Positions 33,888 to 42,075 of a DNA stretch of 64,000 nt are shown here, piece after piece. Under the pieces are notes generated by a model. The model had not been told where the DNA came from. It made no database searches and saw nothing but the letters and a program-made list of their open reading frames with translations. Numbering within the stretch: position 1 is the stretch's first letter; every line of letters begins with the position of its first letter. The stretch is from an uncultured Oscillospiraceae bacterium (GTDB taxonomy: Bacteria > Bacillota > Clostridia > Oscillospirales > Oscillospiraceae), in assembly GCA_934567355.1 (NCBI GenBank), contig CAKTJC010000001.1, forward strand, positions 124,001 through 188,000, read 5' to 3'. Both the position numbers and the translations under genes were made by a program.

Positions 33888-33910
33888 TTTCTATCAAAAG
33901 GAGTACATTT

Positions 33911-35314
33911 ATGGAAGAAGCAAATCAGTTCCTGGGCACCCAGCGCATTGGGAAACTCATGCGGCAGTATGCCCTGCCGTGCATCATCTCTCTGCTGGTG
34001 GGCGCGCTCTACAACATCGTGGATCAGATCTTCATCGCCAACGCAAGCTACCTTGGCTCTTACGGCAATGCGGCCAATACCGTGGTGTTTCCGCTGACGG
34101 TGGTGGCGCTGGCCGTGGCAGTGATGATCGGCGACGGCTGCTGTGCCTTTGTCAGCATCAGTCTGGGGCAGCAGGAAGTCAAGGCCGCCCAGGACAGCGT
34201 GGGAAATTCCGTGGTGATGGTCGTTGCCGGCAGTCTGGTACTGACGGCGGTGTACCTGCTGTTTTCGGACGGCATCATCGGCATGTTCGGCGGCCGGGTC
34301 AATGAGGAAACCTTCCGGTATTCCAAGGAATATTTCTTCTACATCTCCCTGGGCATTCCCTTTTACATGTTCGGTCAGGCCATGAATCCCATGATCCGCG
34401 CCGACGGCAGCCCCAGGTTTGCCATGGTGTCCACCCTTGCGGGGGCGGTCATCAACATCATTCTGGATCCGATCTTCATTTTCACCTTCCATTGGGGCAT
34501 GATGGGCGCCGCCGTGGCGACGGTGATCGGGCAGGTCGTGACTGCGGTGCTGGCGGTGTGGTATCTGTGCAATATGAAGATCATCAAGCCCGTCCGGGAA
34601 AATTTCAGGCTGAACGCCCGGGTATGCGGCAGAACGCTGGCACTGGGCGTCACCAGCTTCCTTTCGCAGATCAGCCTGGTGGCAGCCATGGCGGCCATCA
34701 ATAATATGCTCCGCAAATATGGCGCTGCGGACGAGATCTTCGGCCAGAGACAATACGCCCAGATCCCCATGGCGGTGGTTGGGATCGTGATGAAATTTTT
34801 CCAGATCGTCATTTCCATCGTCGCCGGCATGGCCGCCGGGTGCATCCCCATTGTGGGCTTCAACATGGGAGCAAAAAAACCTGAGAGAGTGCGGGCGCTC
34901 TTCACCCGCCTGCTGATTGCGGAAGGGTGCGTGGGTCTTGCGGCGCTGATACTGGTGGAGTTCTTTCCCCGGCAGCTGATCGGCATTTTCGGCGCCGCCA
35001 ACGAAAGCGCCTATTATACAGATTTTGCCGTCAAAGCGTTCCGTACCTATCTTTGCATGATGGTATTTGCCTGCATCAACAAGGCGTGCTTCATCTTCCT
35101 CCAGGCCGTGGGCAAGGCAGCAGCCTCCACCGCACTGTCCATGGTGCGGGAGGTCGTATTCGGCGTGGGCTTTGCGCTGCTGCTGCCCGGATGGTTCGGC
35201 CTGGATGGCGTCCTGTATTCCATGCCGCTGTCCGACATTCTGACCTTCGTCATTGCGGCGATCCTGATTGCAGGCACCTACCGGGAGCTGGGAAATCATT
35301 CCGCGATGCCATGA
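33911..35314 (+). CDS. MATE family efflux transporter
   Basis: The protein has 467 aa, ATG after AAAGGAGTACATTT. Twelve hydrophobic segments and the pattern MRQYALPCIISLLVGALYNIVDQIFIA near the start, then QAMNPMIRADGSPRFAM, are typical of NorM/DinF-type MATE carriers. They export drugs or metabolites using sodium or proton gradients. The leader has an attenuator-like fold and the gene is followed by a MITE-interrupted terminator. Confidence 0.92.
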   Translation: MEEANQFLGTQRIGKLMRQYALPCIISLLVGALYNIVDQIFIANASYLGSYGNAANTVVFPLTVVALAVAVMIGDGCCAFVSISLGQQEVKAAQDSVGNSVVMVVAGSLVLTAVYLLFSDGIIGMFGGRVNEETFRYSKEYFFYISLGIPFYMFGQAMNPMIRADGSPRFAMVSTLAGAVINIILDPIFIFTFHWGMMGAAVATVIGQVVTAVLAVWYLCNMKIIKPVRENFRLNARVCGRTLALGVTSFLSQISLVAAMAAINNMLRKYGAADEIFGQRQYAQIPMAVVGIVMKFFQIVISIVAGMAAGCIPIVGFNMGAKKPERVRALFTRLLIAEGCVGLAALILVEFFPRQLIGIFGAANESAYYTDFAVKAFRTYLCMMVFACINKACFIFLQAVGKAAASTALSMVREVVFGVGFALLLPGWFGLDGVLYSMPLSDILTFVIAAILIAGTYRELGNHSAMP

Positions 35315-35340
35315 ATCCCCGCATTTCCCTCATCAAAAAA

Positions 35341-35600
35341 ACTCCCCTGTCTCATTTTAGGGAAGCTCTGATTAAATCAGCAAGAGCTGGCAGCGAGGAA
35401 TTTTGTTCCCAGGCAAAGGATGAAAAATGGCAGAATACTTTGTGTACCCGCAAGGGGTATGCCGCATCCGTAAGCCAGCTTTCGCTGGCAACGGCTGCGC
35501 TGTATTTCCCATTTTTCATCCTGCTGCATGGGGTCAAAAGACCCGCTGTCCGGCCGCAGATGATTTATTCAGAGGTTCCTTAGAGACGGGGGAAAATTCT
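35341..35600 (-). terminator. Terminator split by a MITE-like insertion
   Basis: The arms CCCCTGTCTC (about 35345-35354) and GAGACGGGGG (35583-35592) are complementary (one G-T pair). On the minus strand they are followed by seven T's (opposite AAAAAAA at 35335-35341). The 221-bp element at 35360-35580 lies in the loop; without it and one TA the loop would be about 6 nt. It would have served the ABC transporter operon ending at 35605. Confidence 0.65.
35360..35580. mobile_element. MITE-like element, long copy (221 bp)
   Basis: Ends GGGAAGCTCTGATTAAATC and GATTTATTCAGAGGTTCCT are imperfect inverted repeats; TA flanks both sides (35358-35359 and 35581-35582) as a likely target duplication. The left inner part CAGCAAGAGCTGGCAGC matches the copy at 23111. 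It contains several small hairpins and no coding capacity. Confidence 0.75.
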
Positions 35601-35604
35601 ACGC

Positions 35605-36864
35605 TCAGGCTGCTTTCTTTTTCTTTTTGGAAACGCTGCTCCAGGCATGCATCACCAGTGCCAGGGCGATGACGCCGTAGGAGATGAACACGCGGAAGTA
35701 TTCGCCGATGGCGGCGTCGCCGAAGAGGTTTTTACCGGCGGCAGGCGCCAGGATGAACAGCAGATGGAACAGGATACAGCCCAGGATGGCCTGGGAATTG
35801 GTCGCCTTGCGGATGGAGGCGCCGCCCACCAGGATGGCAGCACCGGCGTACAGGCCGACCTGCTCATGGGCGCCGTAGGTCTGGAAGGAGCCCATGTTCT
35901 GCACGAAGATCAGCTGGCCCCAGCCCGCAAGCACCGTGGAGATCATGATGGCAATGACGCGGATCTTATCCACATTGATGCCGGAGACATTGGCGACGGT
36001 GCGGCTCTGCCCCACTGCCCGGAACTGCTGACCCAGGCGGGTGCGCATCAGGGCATTGTTGAACAGGCACAACAGACCCACCAGGGCAAAGGTGACCATG
36101 GGCACCTGCACCATGGAGAACATATCCCGCACGGCGGGGATCTGGTAGACCAGGCAGGGAACGGTGCTGATGACGGCGGCGCGGATGGTTCTGCTCTTAT
36201 CCGCCCGCTTGCGGAAGAAATTCACCAGGGCAATGACCAGCAGGAGGCCGCAGAAGATATACAGCCCGGTGCCGAAATCCACCTTCCAAATGCCGTCCAG
36301 TGCGTACTTGAAGCCCCGGTCGGTGGAGAGGTCGATGGTGTTCGCCACGCCGGTGGAGCCCTTGATCACCAGGCCGGGGGCATTCAGCGGGATCAGGTTG
36401 CCGAAGATGAACAGGAACAGCAGCTGATACAGGCCGTTTGCGAAGTAGCCCAGGATCAGGCCGCCGATCATCTCCTGCCCCTTCATCTTGTTCAGGAGCT
36501 TGCCGATGAGGAAGCCGAAGAAGGCGGCGATGGGGACAGTCATGAGCATGGCGGCGATGAAGGCGGCCAGGGAGCCGAAGCGCCCCGCCACATTCCACTC
36601 GATCACCCACAGGGCGGAGATCTGCGCCGCCATGGCGCCGATGGTCACGGCGAAGTTGATGCCCATGCCCGCCACGATGGGCAGGATCAGCGCCAGCACG
36701 ATGAAGGCGTTCCGGCTCAGGCGGCCGAACAGCTCATACATCACATAGGGAACGGTATAGCCGGAGAAATACAGGCAGATCACGCACAGCACGATGAACA
36801 TCACCATGACGGCGTTTGCCCGCAGGAAGGCGGACACATCAAATTTCTTACGAAGCTCAGCCAC
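35605..36864 (-). CDS. ABC transporter permease (BMP/ribose-nucleoside type)
   Basis: The protein has 419 aa. GTG at 36864 (VAELRKKFDVSAF) is chosen because AGGAGG lies 6 nt upstream, inside the end of the other permease gene, an 8-bp overlap. About nine transmembrane helices and the branched-chain/ribose permease features INVDKIRVIAI and LYAGAAILVGGASIRKA are present. It ends in a lysine-rich tail. It pairs with the larger permease to form the channel of the DUF3798 importer. Confidence 0.85.
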   Translation of the reverse strand: MAELRKKFDVSAFLRANAVMVMFIVLCVICLYFSGYTVPYVMYELFGRLSRNAFIVLALILPIVAGMGINFAVTIGAMAAQISALWVIEWNVAGRFGSLAAFIAAMLMTVPIAAFFGFLIGKLLNKMKGQEMIGGLILGYFANGLYQLLFLFIFGNLIPLNAPGLVIKGSTGVANTIDLSTDRGFKYALDGIWKVDFGTGLYIFCGLLLVIALVNFFRKRADKSRTIRAAVISTVPCLVYQIPAVRDMFSMVQVPMVTFALVGLLCLFNNALMRTRLGQQFRAVGQSRTVANVSGINVDKIRVIAIMISTVLAGWGQLIFVQNMGSFQTYGAHEQVGLYAGAAILVGGASIRKATNSQAILGCILFHLLFILAPAAGKNLFGDAAIGEYFRVFISYGVIALALVMHAWSSVSKKKKKAA

Positions 36865-38719
36865 GGGAATCACCTCCAGACTTGGTCAGGGCATACAGGA
36901 TAATACCGTTGGAAATCAGGATACGCAGGGTCTCGGAGATGGTGGAGCCGGGCACCAGCACATTGGCCACCGGCATGCCCAGCGTCAACACGCCCTGGAA
37001 GAGGAAGGTGCCGATGAGCACATGGCTGATCTTGCACCGGCTGGTGGACGCGCCGCCGATCAGAATGGCGGAAGCCGCCACGAAGCCCATCTGCCGGGGG
37101 GTGGTGTACAGCTGCATGAAGCCGTAGCTCTGGGAATACACCAGGATGCCCACCGCGCCGAGCACCGTGGAAAGGGTGGTGCCGATGATGCGCATCTTAT
37201 CCACATTGATGCCTGCCGCCTGGGCAAAGCGGGGATTATTGCCCACGGCCTGCATGGCGATGCCGGTCTTGCTCCGGGAGAACAGCCACACCAGCGCACA
37301 GCACAGCGCCATAAACAGCAGCAGCCCCGTGGGGACGAAGAAATCGCCGATGCTGAACGACAGGAAATTATTGAGGATCTGCTTGAAATTGGTATTGTCC
37401 AGGCCGATGGTGTTGCGCAGTCCCGTGCCCAGCGGCCAGCGAAGCTTGAGGGAATGGAAGGGCAGCACCAGCCAGGCGATGCACATCAGGCTGACAACGG
37501 AGAAGCCCACATAGGTGGTGACGGACATCTCCTCACCCTTGAGCCGGTTGAGCAGCTGGCCGTACAGGTAGCCGCACACCGCCGCGATCACGCAGCCGAA
37601 GGCAATGGCGAACAGGAAACCCCACCAGCCGGGGATGCCCCACTCGATGGTGACCAGGCCGCCGATCAGGCCGGCAACCAGTCCGATGGGCAGACCCAGG
37701 TTCAGGCTGATGCCGCACTGGATGCCGGGCACCATGGCCAGCACCATGACGGCGTTCATGCCCATGCGCACCACGGAGTTGCTCAGCAGGGTGGACAGGG
37801 ACAGGTCATACCACAGGCACATGAAGCACAGCAGGATGAAGAACACGCCGATGACGATGCGGGGAATGCCCAGCTTCTGCACCAGCAGCTCATAAAATAC
37901 GATCAGCGCCGCCACGACCAGCAGGGCAAAGCCAGCATAAATCAGGTCGTCCGCATGGCGGATCAGGTAGCCGGAGACGGTGGAGCCGCTGCCGGACTGG
38001 GTCATATAGCGGTCGTACTGGGTATCGTAGGTATCGCCGGACTGATAGACGATGGTCTCCATGGTCTCGCGCAGGGAGGCAAGGGCATCGTCATCCAGCA
38101 CGGGATAGAGCGCCTTCAGCGCCTCGGCCACCTGGGCATAGGCATCGTCCGCGGCAGCGGCGGCCTCCAGCATTTCAGGCGTCGCCTCAAAGCCGCTCAT
38201 GTCCACCTGTACGGTGTCGTTTTCCGGCACGTCCTTGCCCTCGGCCAGCAGCGCCTCGCGCTGGGCGTCCTGCGCCGCCTTGGCCTCGGCATAGTGGGCA
38301 TCGATGTACGCCTGGGTGGCTTCCGCCTCCAGCTCGCCCGCATGGGTCAGCAGGCGGTTATATTCCAGCGCGGCGGCCTTCAGCGCATCGCTTACCTCCA
38401 CGCCCTGGGCAAATTCCGCGTTTTCATATTCGGCGCGCACGCGCTCCTCCGCCTCCGCAACGGCGGCGCGGATCTCGGACATGCCGCCGCCTGCTGCCTT
38501 GGCATCCTGCTGCGCCTGCTTCTTGGCGATGGCGACGTAGCTTTCCACGATGCCGTCGCCTGCGGCGTTCATCAGGGATCTTGCACGCAGGTCGCTGAGA
38601 ATGTCCAGCCCCGCATCCTTATGCTTTTTGGGCAGGTTCACGCCGCCCAGAATCACCAGCGCCACACAGGCCAGGCAGAGCACGGCGGCAATGGCTCTCC
38701 TTACTTTATTTTTCGTCAT
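36857..38719 (-). CDS. ABC transporter permease with a large extracytoplasmic insertion
   Basis: The protein has 620 aa from the ATG at 38719 (GTG at 38728 is possible). After the first transmembrane helix (about residues 8-28) comes a roughly 190-residue, Ala/Glu-rich, coiled-coil-like segment outside the membrane. About nine helices follow with the permease signature AAGINVDKMRIIGTTLS and SAILIGGASTSRCKI. The partner permease is 200 residues shorter and lacks the insertion, which might dock the DUF3798 binding protein (inference). Confidence 0.82.
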   Translation of the reverse strand: MTKNKVRRAIAAVLCLACVALVILGGVNLPKKHKDAGLDILSDLRARSLMNAAGDGIVESYVAIAKKQAQQDAKAAGGGMSEIRAAVAEAEERVRAEYENAEFAQGVEVSDALKAAALEYNRLLTHAGELEAEATQAYIDAHYAEAKAAQDAQREALLAEGKDVPENDTVQVDMSGFEATPEMLEAAAAADDAYAQVAEALKALYPVLDDDALASLRETMETIVYQSGDTYDTQYDRYMTQSGSGSTVSGYLIRHADDLIYAGFALLVVAALIVFYELLVQKLGIPRIVIGVFFILLCFMCLWYDLSLSTLLSNSVVRMGMNAVMVLAMVPGIQCGISLNLGLPIGLVAGLIGGLVTIEWGIPGWWGFLFAIAFGCVIAAVCGYLYGQLLNRLKGEEMSVTTYVGFSVVSLMCIAWLVLPFHSLKLRWPLGTGLRNTIGLDNTNFKQILNNFLSFSIGDFFVPTGLLLFMALCCALVWLFSRSKTGIAMQAVGNNPRFAQAAGINVDKMRIIGTTLSTVLGAVGILVYSQSYGFMQLYTTPRQMGFVAASAILIGGASTSRCKISHVLIGTFLFQGVLTLGMPVANVLVPGSTISETLRILISNGIILYALTKSGGDSRG

Positions 38720-38724
38720 TGCGC

Positions 38725-40323
38725 TCACCCTTCTTTCTTATGATCGCCGGGGCGGATGCCGGACATGGCCAGACCGAAGTCCGCATCACTGGCATCCGGT
38801 GCCAGAATATCCACGAGCTTGCCCTCGGACACGATGGCGATCCGGTCGGAGATGCTGCGCAGCTCCTGCAGCTCGGAGGAAACGATGACCACCGTCATTC
38901 CCTTTTCCCGGTTCAGCTTCACCAGAGTTTCCAACACCAGCTTCTTTGCACCGATGTCGATGCCCCGGGTGGGTTCGGATACGAAGAGGAATTTGGGATC
39001 CATGCACAGTGCCTTGGCAATGCAGACCTTCTGCTGGTTGCCGCCGGACAGGGTGCCCGCCGCCTGGGTGGAATCGAAGCAGCGGATGTCCAGCTCGCGG
39101 ATCATCTCCTCGGCGTTCTTGCGGATGGCCTTGCTGTCCTTGAGGGTGAAGGGGCCGAATTTCTTCAGGTAATCGCCGTGCACCTGCATGGCGTTGAACA
39201 CGATGTTATCCTCGATGGACTGATCCAGCAGCAGACCCACGCCCTTGCGATCCTCGGACACCATGGCAAGCCCCGCATGGAGCGCCGCGTTCGTATCGCC
39301 GGTTTTCAGGGTCTCGCCGAAGAGCTCCACGGTGCCCGTGGTCTCGTACAGACCCATCACGCCGTTGGGAATGCCCAGCTTGCCCTGCCCGGCCAGACCG
39401 CCGATGCCGAAGATCTCGCCCTCGTAGACATCCAGATCCACGCCGCGCACCTTCTCGCCGGGCATGCGCACCTTCAGATCACGCAGCTTCAGGGCGATCT
39501 TGTCGCTGTGGCCGGTGCGGGGCTGCGCATCCACCACGGATTCGCCCTTGCGGCCGATCATCAGCTCCGCCAGCTCCACGATGGTGGTATTCTTTACGGA
39601 GCGGGTGGCTGCCAGCCTGCCGTCGCGCAGGATGGTGATATTGTCGGCAGCCGCCATGACCTCCTCCAGCCGGTGGGTGATGAAGATGATGGCAATGCCG
39701 CTTGCGGCAATTTTTTTCATGACGGACACCAGCTGCGCCGCCTCGGACTCGGTGAGCACGGCGGTGGGTTCATCGAACACCAGCAGCCGGACGCCGGTCT
39801 TATCGATCTCGCGGGCGATCTCCACGAACTGCATGTAGCCAACGGGCATACCCCTGACCTTGGTGTATTCATCGATGCCCATACCCACGCTGTCCAGCGC
39901 CTGCCGGGCATCCTCCGCCATGGCGTCCATATCCAGCGTTTCCAGGCTCTTGCCGAAGATGCGGCTTGCCAGGTTGGGGTGGGTGATCTCCCGGTTGAGC
40001 TTGATATTCTCGGCAATGGTAAAGCCGGGCAGCAGCATGAACTCCTGGTGCACCATGCCGATGCCCTTGTTCATGGCGTCCTGGGGGGAGGCAATGTGTA
40101 CCTTCTCCCCGTCCAGCAGCACCTCGCCCTCGAAGCCGCCGGTGCTGTGAATGACCGGCATGCCGAAGAGGGTGTTCATCAACGTGGATTTGCCTGCACC
40201 GTTTTCACCCAAAAGAGCGTGTATCTCGCCCCGTTTGACAGAAAGGGAAACATCACTCAGCACGGTGTTGCCGCCGTAGTGCTTGGTGATGTGCTTCATC
40301 TCCAAAACATATTCGCTCTGCAT
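38725..40323 (-). CDS. Sugar/nucleoside-type ABC transporter ATP-binding protein (two ABC domains)
   Basis: The protein has 532 aa, start MQSEYVLEMKHITKHYGG at 40323 after GGAGGAGCGCAGA. The first domain has Walker A GENGAGKST, a DEPTAVL Walker B and a family Q-loop. The second domain has a degenerate Walker A (GLAGQGKLGI), signature LSGGNQQKV and SEPTRGID, as usual for RbsA/XylG/NupO-like ATPases. It powers import with the two permeases downstream. Confidence 0.92.
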   Translation of the reverse strand: MQSEYVLEMKHITKHYGGNTVLSDVSLSVKRGEIHALLGENGAGKSTLMNTLFGMPVIHSTGGFEGEVLLDGEKVHIASPQDAMNKGIGMVHQEFMLLPGFTIAENIKLNREITHPNLASRIFGKSLETLDMDAMAEDARQALDSVGMGIDEYTKVRGMPVGYMQFVEIAREIDKTGVRLLVFDEPTAVLTESEAAQLVSVMKKIAASGIAIIFITHRLEEVMAAADNITILRDGRLAATRSVKNTTIVELAELMIGRKGESVVDAQPRTGHSDKIALKLRDLKVRMPGEKVRGVDLDVYEGEIFGIGGLAGQGKLGIPNGVMGLYETTGTVELFGETLKTGDTNAALHAGLAMVSEDRKGVGLLLDQSIEDNIVFNAMQVHGDYLKKFGPFTLKDSKAIRKNAEEMIRELDIRCFDSTQAAGTLSGGNQQKVCIAKALCMDPKFLFVSEPTRGIDIGAKKLVLETLVKLNREKGMTVVIVSSELQELRSISDRIAIVSEGKLVDILAPDASDADFGLAMSGIRPGDHKKEG

Positions 40324-40415
40324 TCTCTGCGCTCCTCCTTTATATATACCAATATCCAATGAAAACCGCCGACTCCGGGTCAGCGCCTTTCATTGGGCAT
40401 CAGAAAACCCACGAC

Positions 40416-40444
40416 GAGCCAGCCCGCTCCAAACGGGCTGGCTC
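40416..40444 (-). promoter_or_regulatory. Intercistronic hairpin between binding-protein and ATPase genes
   Basis: A perfect 11-bp stem GAGCCAGCCCG / CGGGCTGGCTC lies 40 bp past the DUF3798 stop with no T-run. A second weaker stem (CCAATGAAA, 40356-40364, with 40388-40396) sits just before the ATPase gene. Such hairpins often protect the upstream mRNA so the binding protein is made in excess. Confidence 0.55.
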
Positions 40445-40483
40445 TGGGGGAAATTCACTTATTCTGAATTGCAGTTTCCTGAA

Positions 40484-41623
40484 TTACAGATAGTCGTTGA
40501 AGTCGACAGGCGCCAGCAGGATGGTGTAGTAATTTTCAAAAGTGGTGCCGTTGGCATCGGTGTAGGGCTCCACCTTTGCGCCGGGAACCTTCTCCTGCAG
40601 CATGGCGGACAGCTTTTCGGCATCGTTCTTCACGGTGACATCGCCGTCGATGTAGGCCTTGGCGTACTCAACGCCGACCTCGATGATGGTCATAGCCACG
40701 GGGTGTGCCCAGGTGGAGAAGCGGCCGACAGCGTCGTGCTCCTGGAGCTTCAGAGCGATCTGATGCAGAGCTTCCTCGTCATCGCCGCCGATCTCCAGTT
40801 CCAGACCCAGGGTAGCGGGGAACGCGTGATAGGGGCTGGGGCAGCAGGGCTGGGGATAGTAAGCGTTGGGCTCATCCAGAACGGCTGCCTGCAGGGAAGG
40901 CTGCATGCCGCAGTTGGTAGTGAAGAAAGCGACCTTCTTGCCCTCGTACTTGGCCAGCTGCTGGGGGACATCCTCCAGGATGAACTGCTGGGAAGCGGAC
41001 AGGCCGGCTTCTGCGGTGGGGTCGGGAGCGGTGACGTCAACCAGCTCGATGCCCAGAGCCTCGGCATTTTCCTTCAGCAGCTCATGACGGGCAACGATCA
41101 GCTCCATGGCCATGTGACGGGGGAAGGAATAGTGGATCAGCACATCGATGCCCCAGTTGGCGCAGGTCTCCATGATGGTGTCGCCCTGCTTGGCTTCGTC
41201 GGCGTACATGACCACGTCGGCAGCGGCGGAGATAACGGCGGGATCCTCCTGAGGCGTACCGGCGATCAGCAGGATGTCGTCACGACCCATTTCACGGATC
41301 TTGTCGAAGGCAGCCTTTGCGCCGGGAACAGCCTGGCACATAACAATGGCCTTCACATCGGGGTCGGAAGCGAAAGCGACCAGCTTGGAGACGGTGGTCT
41401 CCATCTCGGACATGAAGTTATCGGGATAGGTGTCGGTGATGATGTGGTCGGCGCCCCAGGTGGCGACAGCCTTCTCGGCAGCGCGGAACTCTTCCTCGCC
41501 CTGAGAAACGGTGCCGGTGAGAATGGCGACCTTCCAATTGTCGTTGGCCTCAGCCTTGGCGGTCATGCCGCACAGACCCAGCGCCATCACGGCAACCAGA
41601 AGCAAGCAAACGATCTTTTTCAT
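40484..41623 (-). CDS. DUF3798 substrate-binding protein of the ABC importer
   Basis: The protein has 379 aa, start MKKIVCLLLVAVMALGLCG at 41623 with AAGGAGGAAAAACT before it. It has a cleavable signal peptide (likely cut after AKA, no proper lipobox) and a two-lobed periplasmic-binding-like body (WKVAILTGTVSQGEEEFRAAEKA). It matches DUF3798, whose ligand is unknown. The operon partners resemble nucleoside or sugar importers. A longer frame upstream overlaps the promoter and is not used. Confidence 0.8.
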   Translation of the reverse strand: MKKIVCLLLVAVMALGLCGMTAKAEANDNWKVAILTGTVSQGEEEFRAAEKAVATWGADHIITDTYPDNFMSEMETTVSKLVAFASDPDVKAIVMCQAVPGAKAAFDKIREMGRDDILLIAGTPQEDPAVISAAADVVMYADEAKQGDTIMETCANWGIDVLIHYSFPRHMAMELIVARHELLKENAEALGIELVDVTAPDPTAEAGLSASQQFILEDVPQQLAKYEGKKVAFFTTNCGMQPSLQAAVLDEPNAYYPQPCCPSPYHAFPATLGLELEIGGDDEEALHQIALKLQEHDAVGRFSTWAHPVAMTIIEVGVEYAKAYIDGDVTVKNDAEKLSAMLQEKVPGAKVEPYTDANGTTFENYYTILLAPVDFNDYL

Positions 41624-41649
41624 AGTTTTTCCTCCTTTTTTTGTTAAGC

Positions 41650-41790
41650 CCGGGAAGGGCAATAACTGCAAAAATTCATCTACAGGATCCATTCTTTCAT
41701 TCCAACGGAATGAAAGAGAAAAGGGACGTCCCTTTTCGTCGATCAATATTTTTCGGTCGTCCATATAACGAAGACGAACGTCTTTGCTGC
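41650..41790 (-). promoter_or_regulatory. Structured leader of the DUF3798 operon
   Basis: Three hairpins stack between promoter and RBS on the minus strand: AAGAC/GTCTT (about 41770-41783), GAAAAGGG-ACGT-CCCTTTTC (about 41719-41738) and CTTTCATTCC/GGAATGAAAG (about 41694-41716). No known riboswitch consensus was recognised. Confidence 0.5.
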
Positions 41791-41803
41791 AAGAACTGGT
41801 GCT

Positions 41804-41832
41804 ATTGTAGCATCGAACCGGCAGAATTGCAA
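41804..41832 (-). promoter_or_regulatory. Promoter for the DUF3798 ABC operon
   Basis: On the minus strand, -35 TTGCAA, 17-nt spacer, -10 TACAAT. The AT-rich stretch to 42030 shows no further gene. Confidence 0.75.
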
Positions 41833-42033
41833 TATAAAATATTAAGAAATTCACATTTTAGGAAATTAGACAAAGGATAGCAGAATAATTATTCGCTTTA
41901 TAGGAATTTTCACCAACGTCTTTTTGAAAAAGGACGGCCTTTCCCAGTTCAATTCCTTCGTGCAGTTTCATGATTTTTTCAAATCGGATTTTATTTTGTG
42001 CATAAACAGTGCGATATTCATTCTTTTGCATGC

Positions 42034-42063
42034 AAAAATGAACGCCGGAGGCGGTCTCCGGCG
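42034..42063 (-). terminator. Terminator after the flavoprotein pair
   Basis: Stem CGCCGGAG / CTCCGGCG (42043-42063) with a minus-strand T-run (42034-42040), 12 bp past the stop. Confidence 0.85.
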
Positions 42064-42075
42064 TTTTGCAAGTTC

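Noticed and set aside
41624..41854. In-frame N-terminal extension of the DUF3798 protein
   Set aside because: It crosses the promoter -10 and -35 boxes and would bury the signal peptide; AAGGAGG precedes the later ATG.
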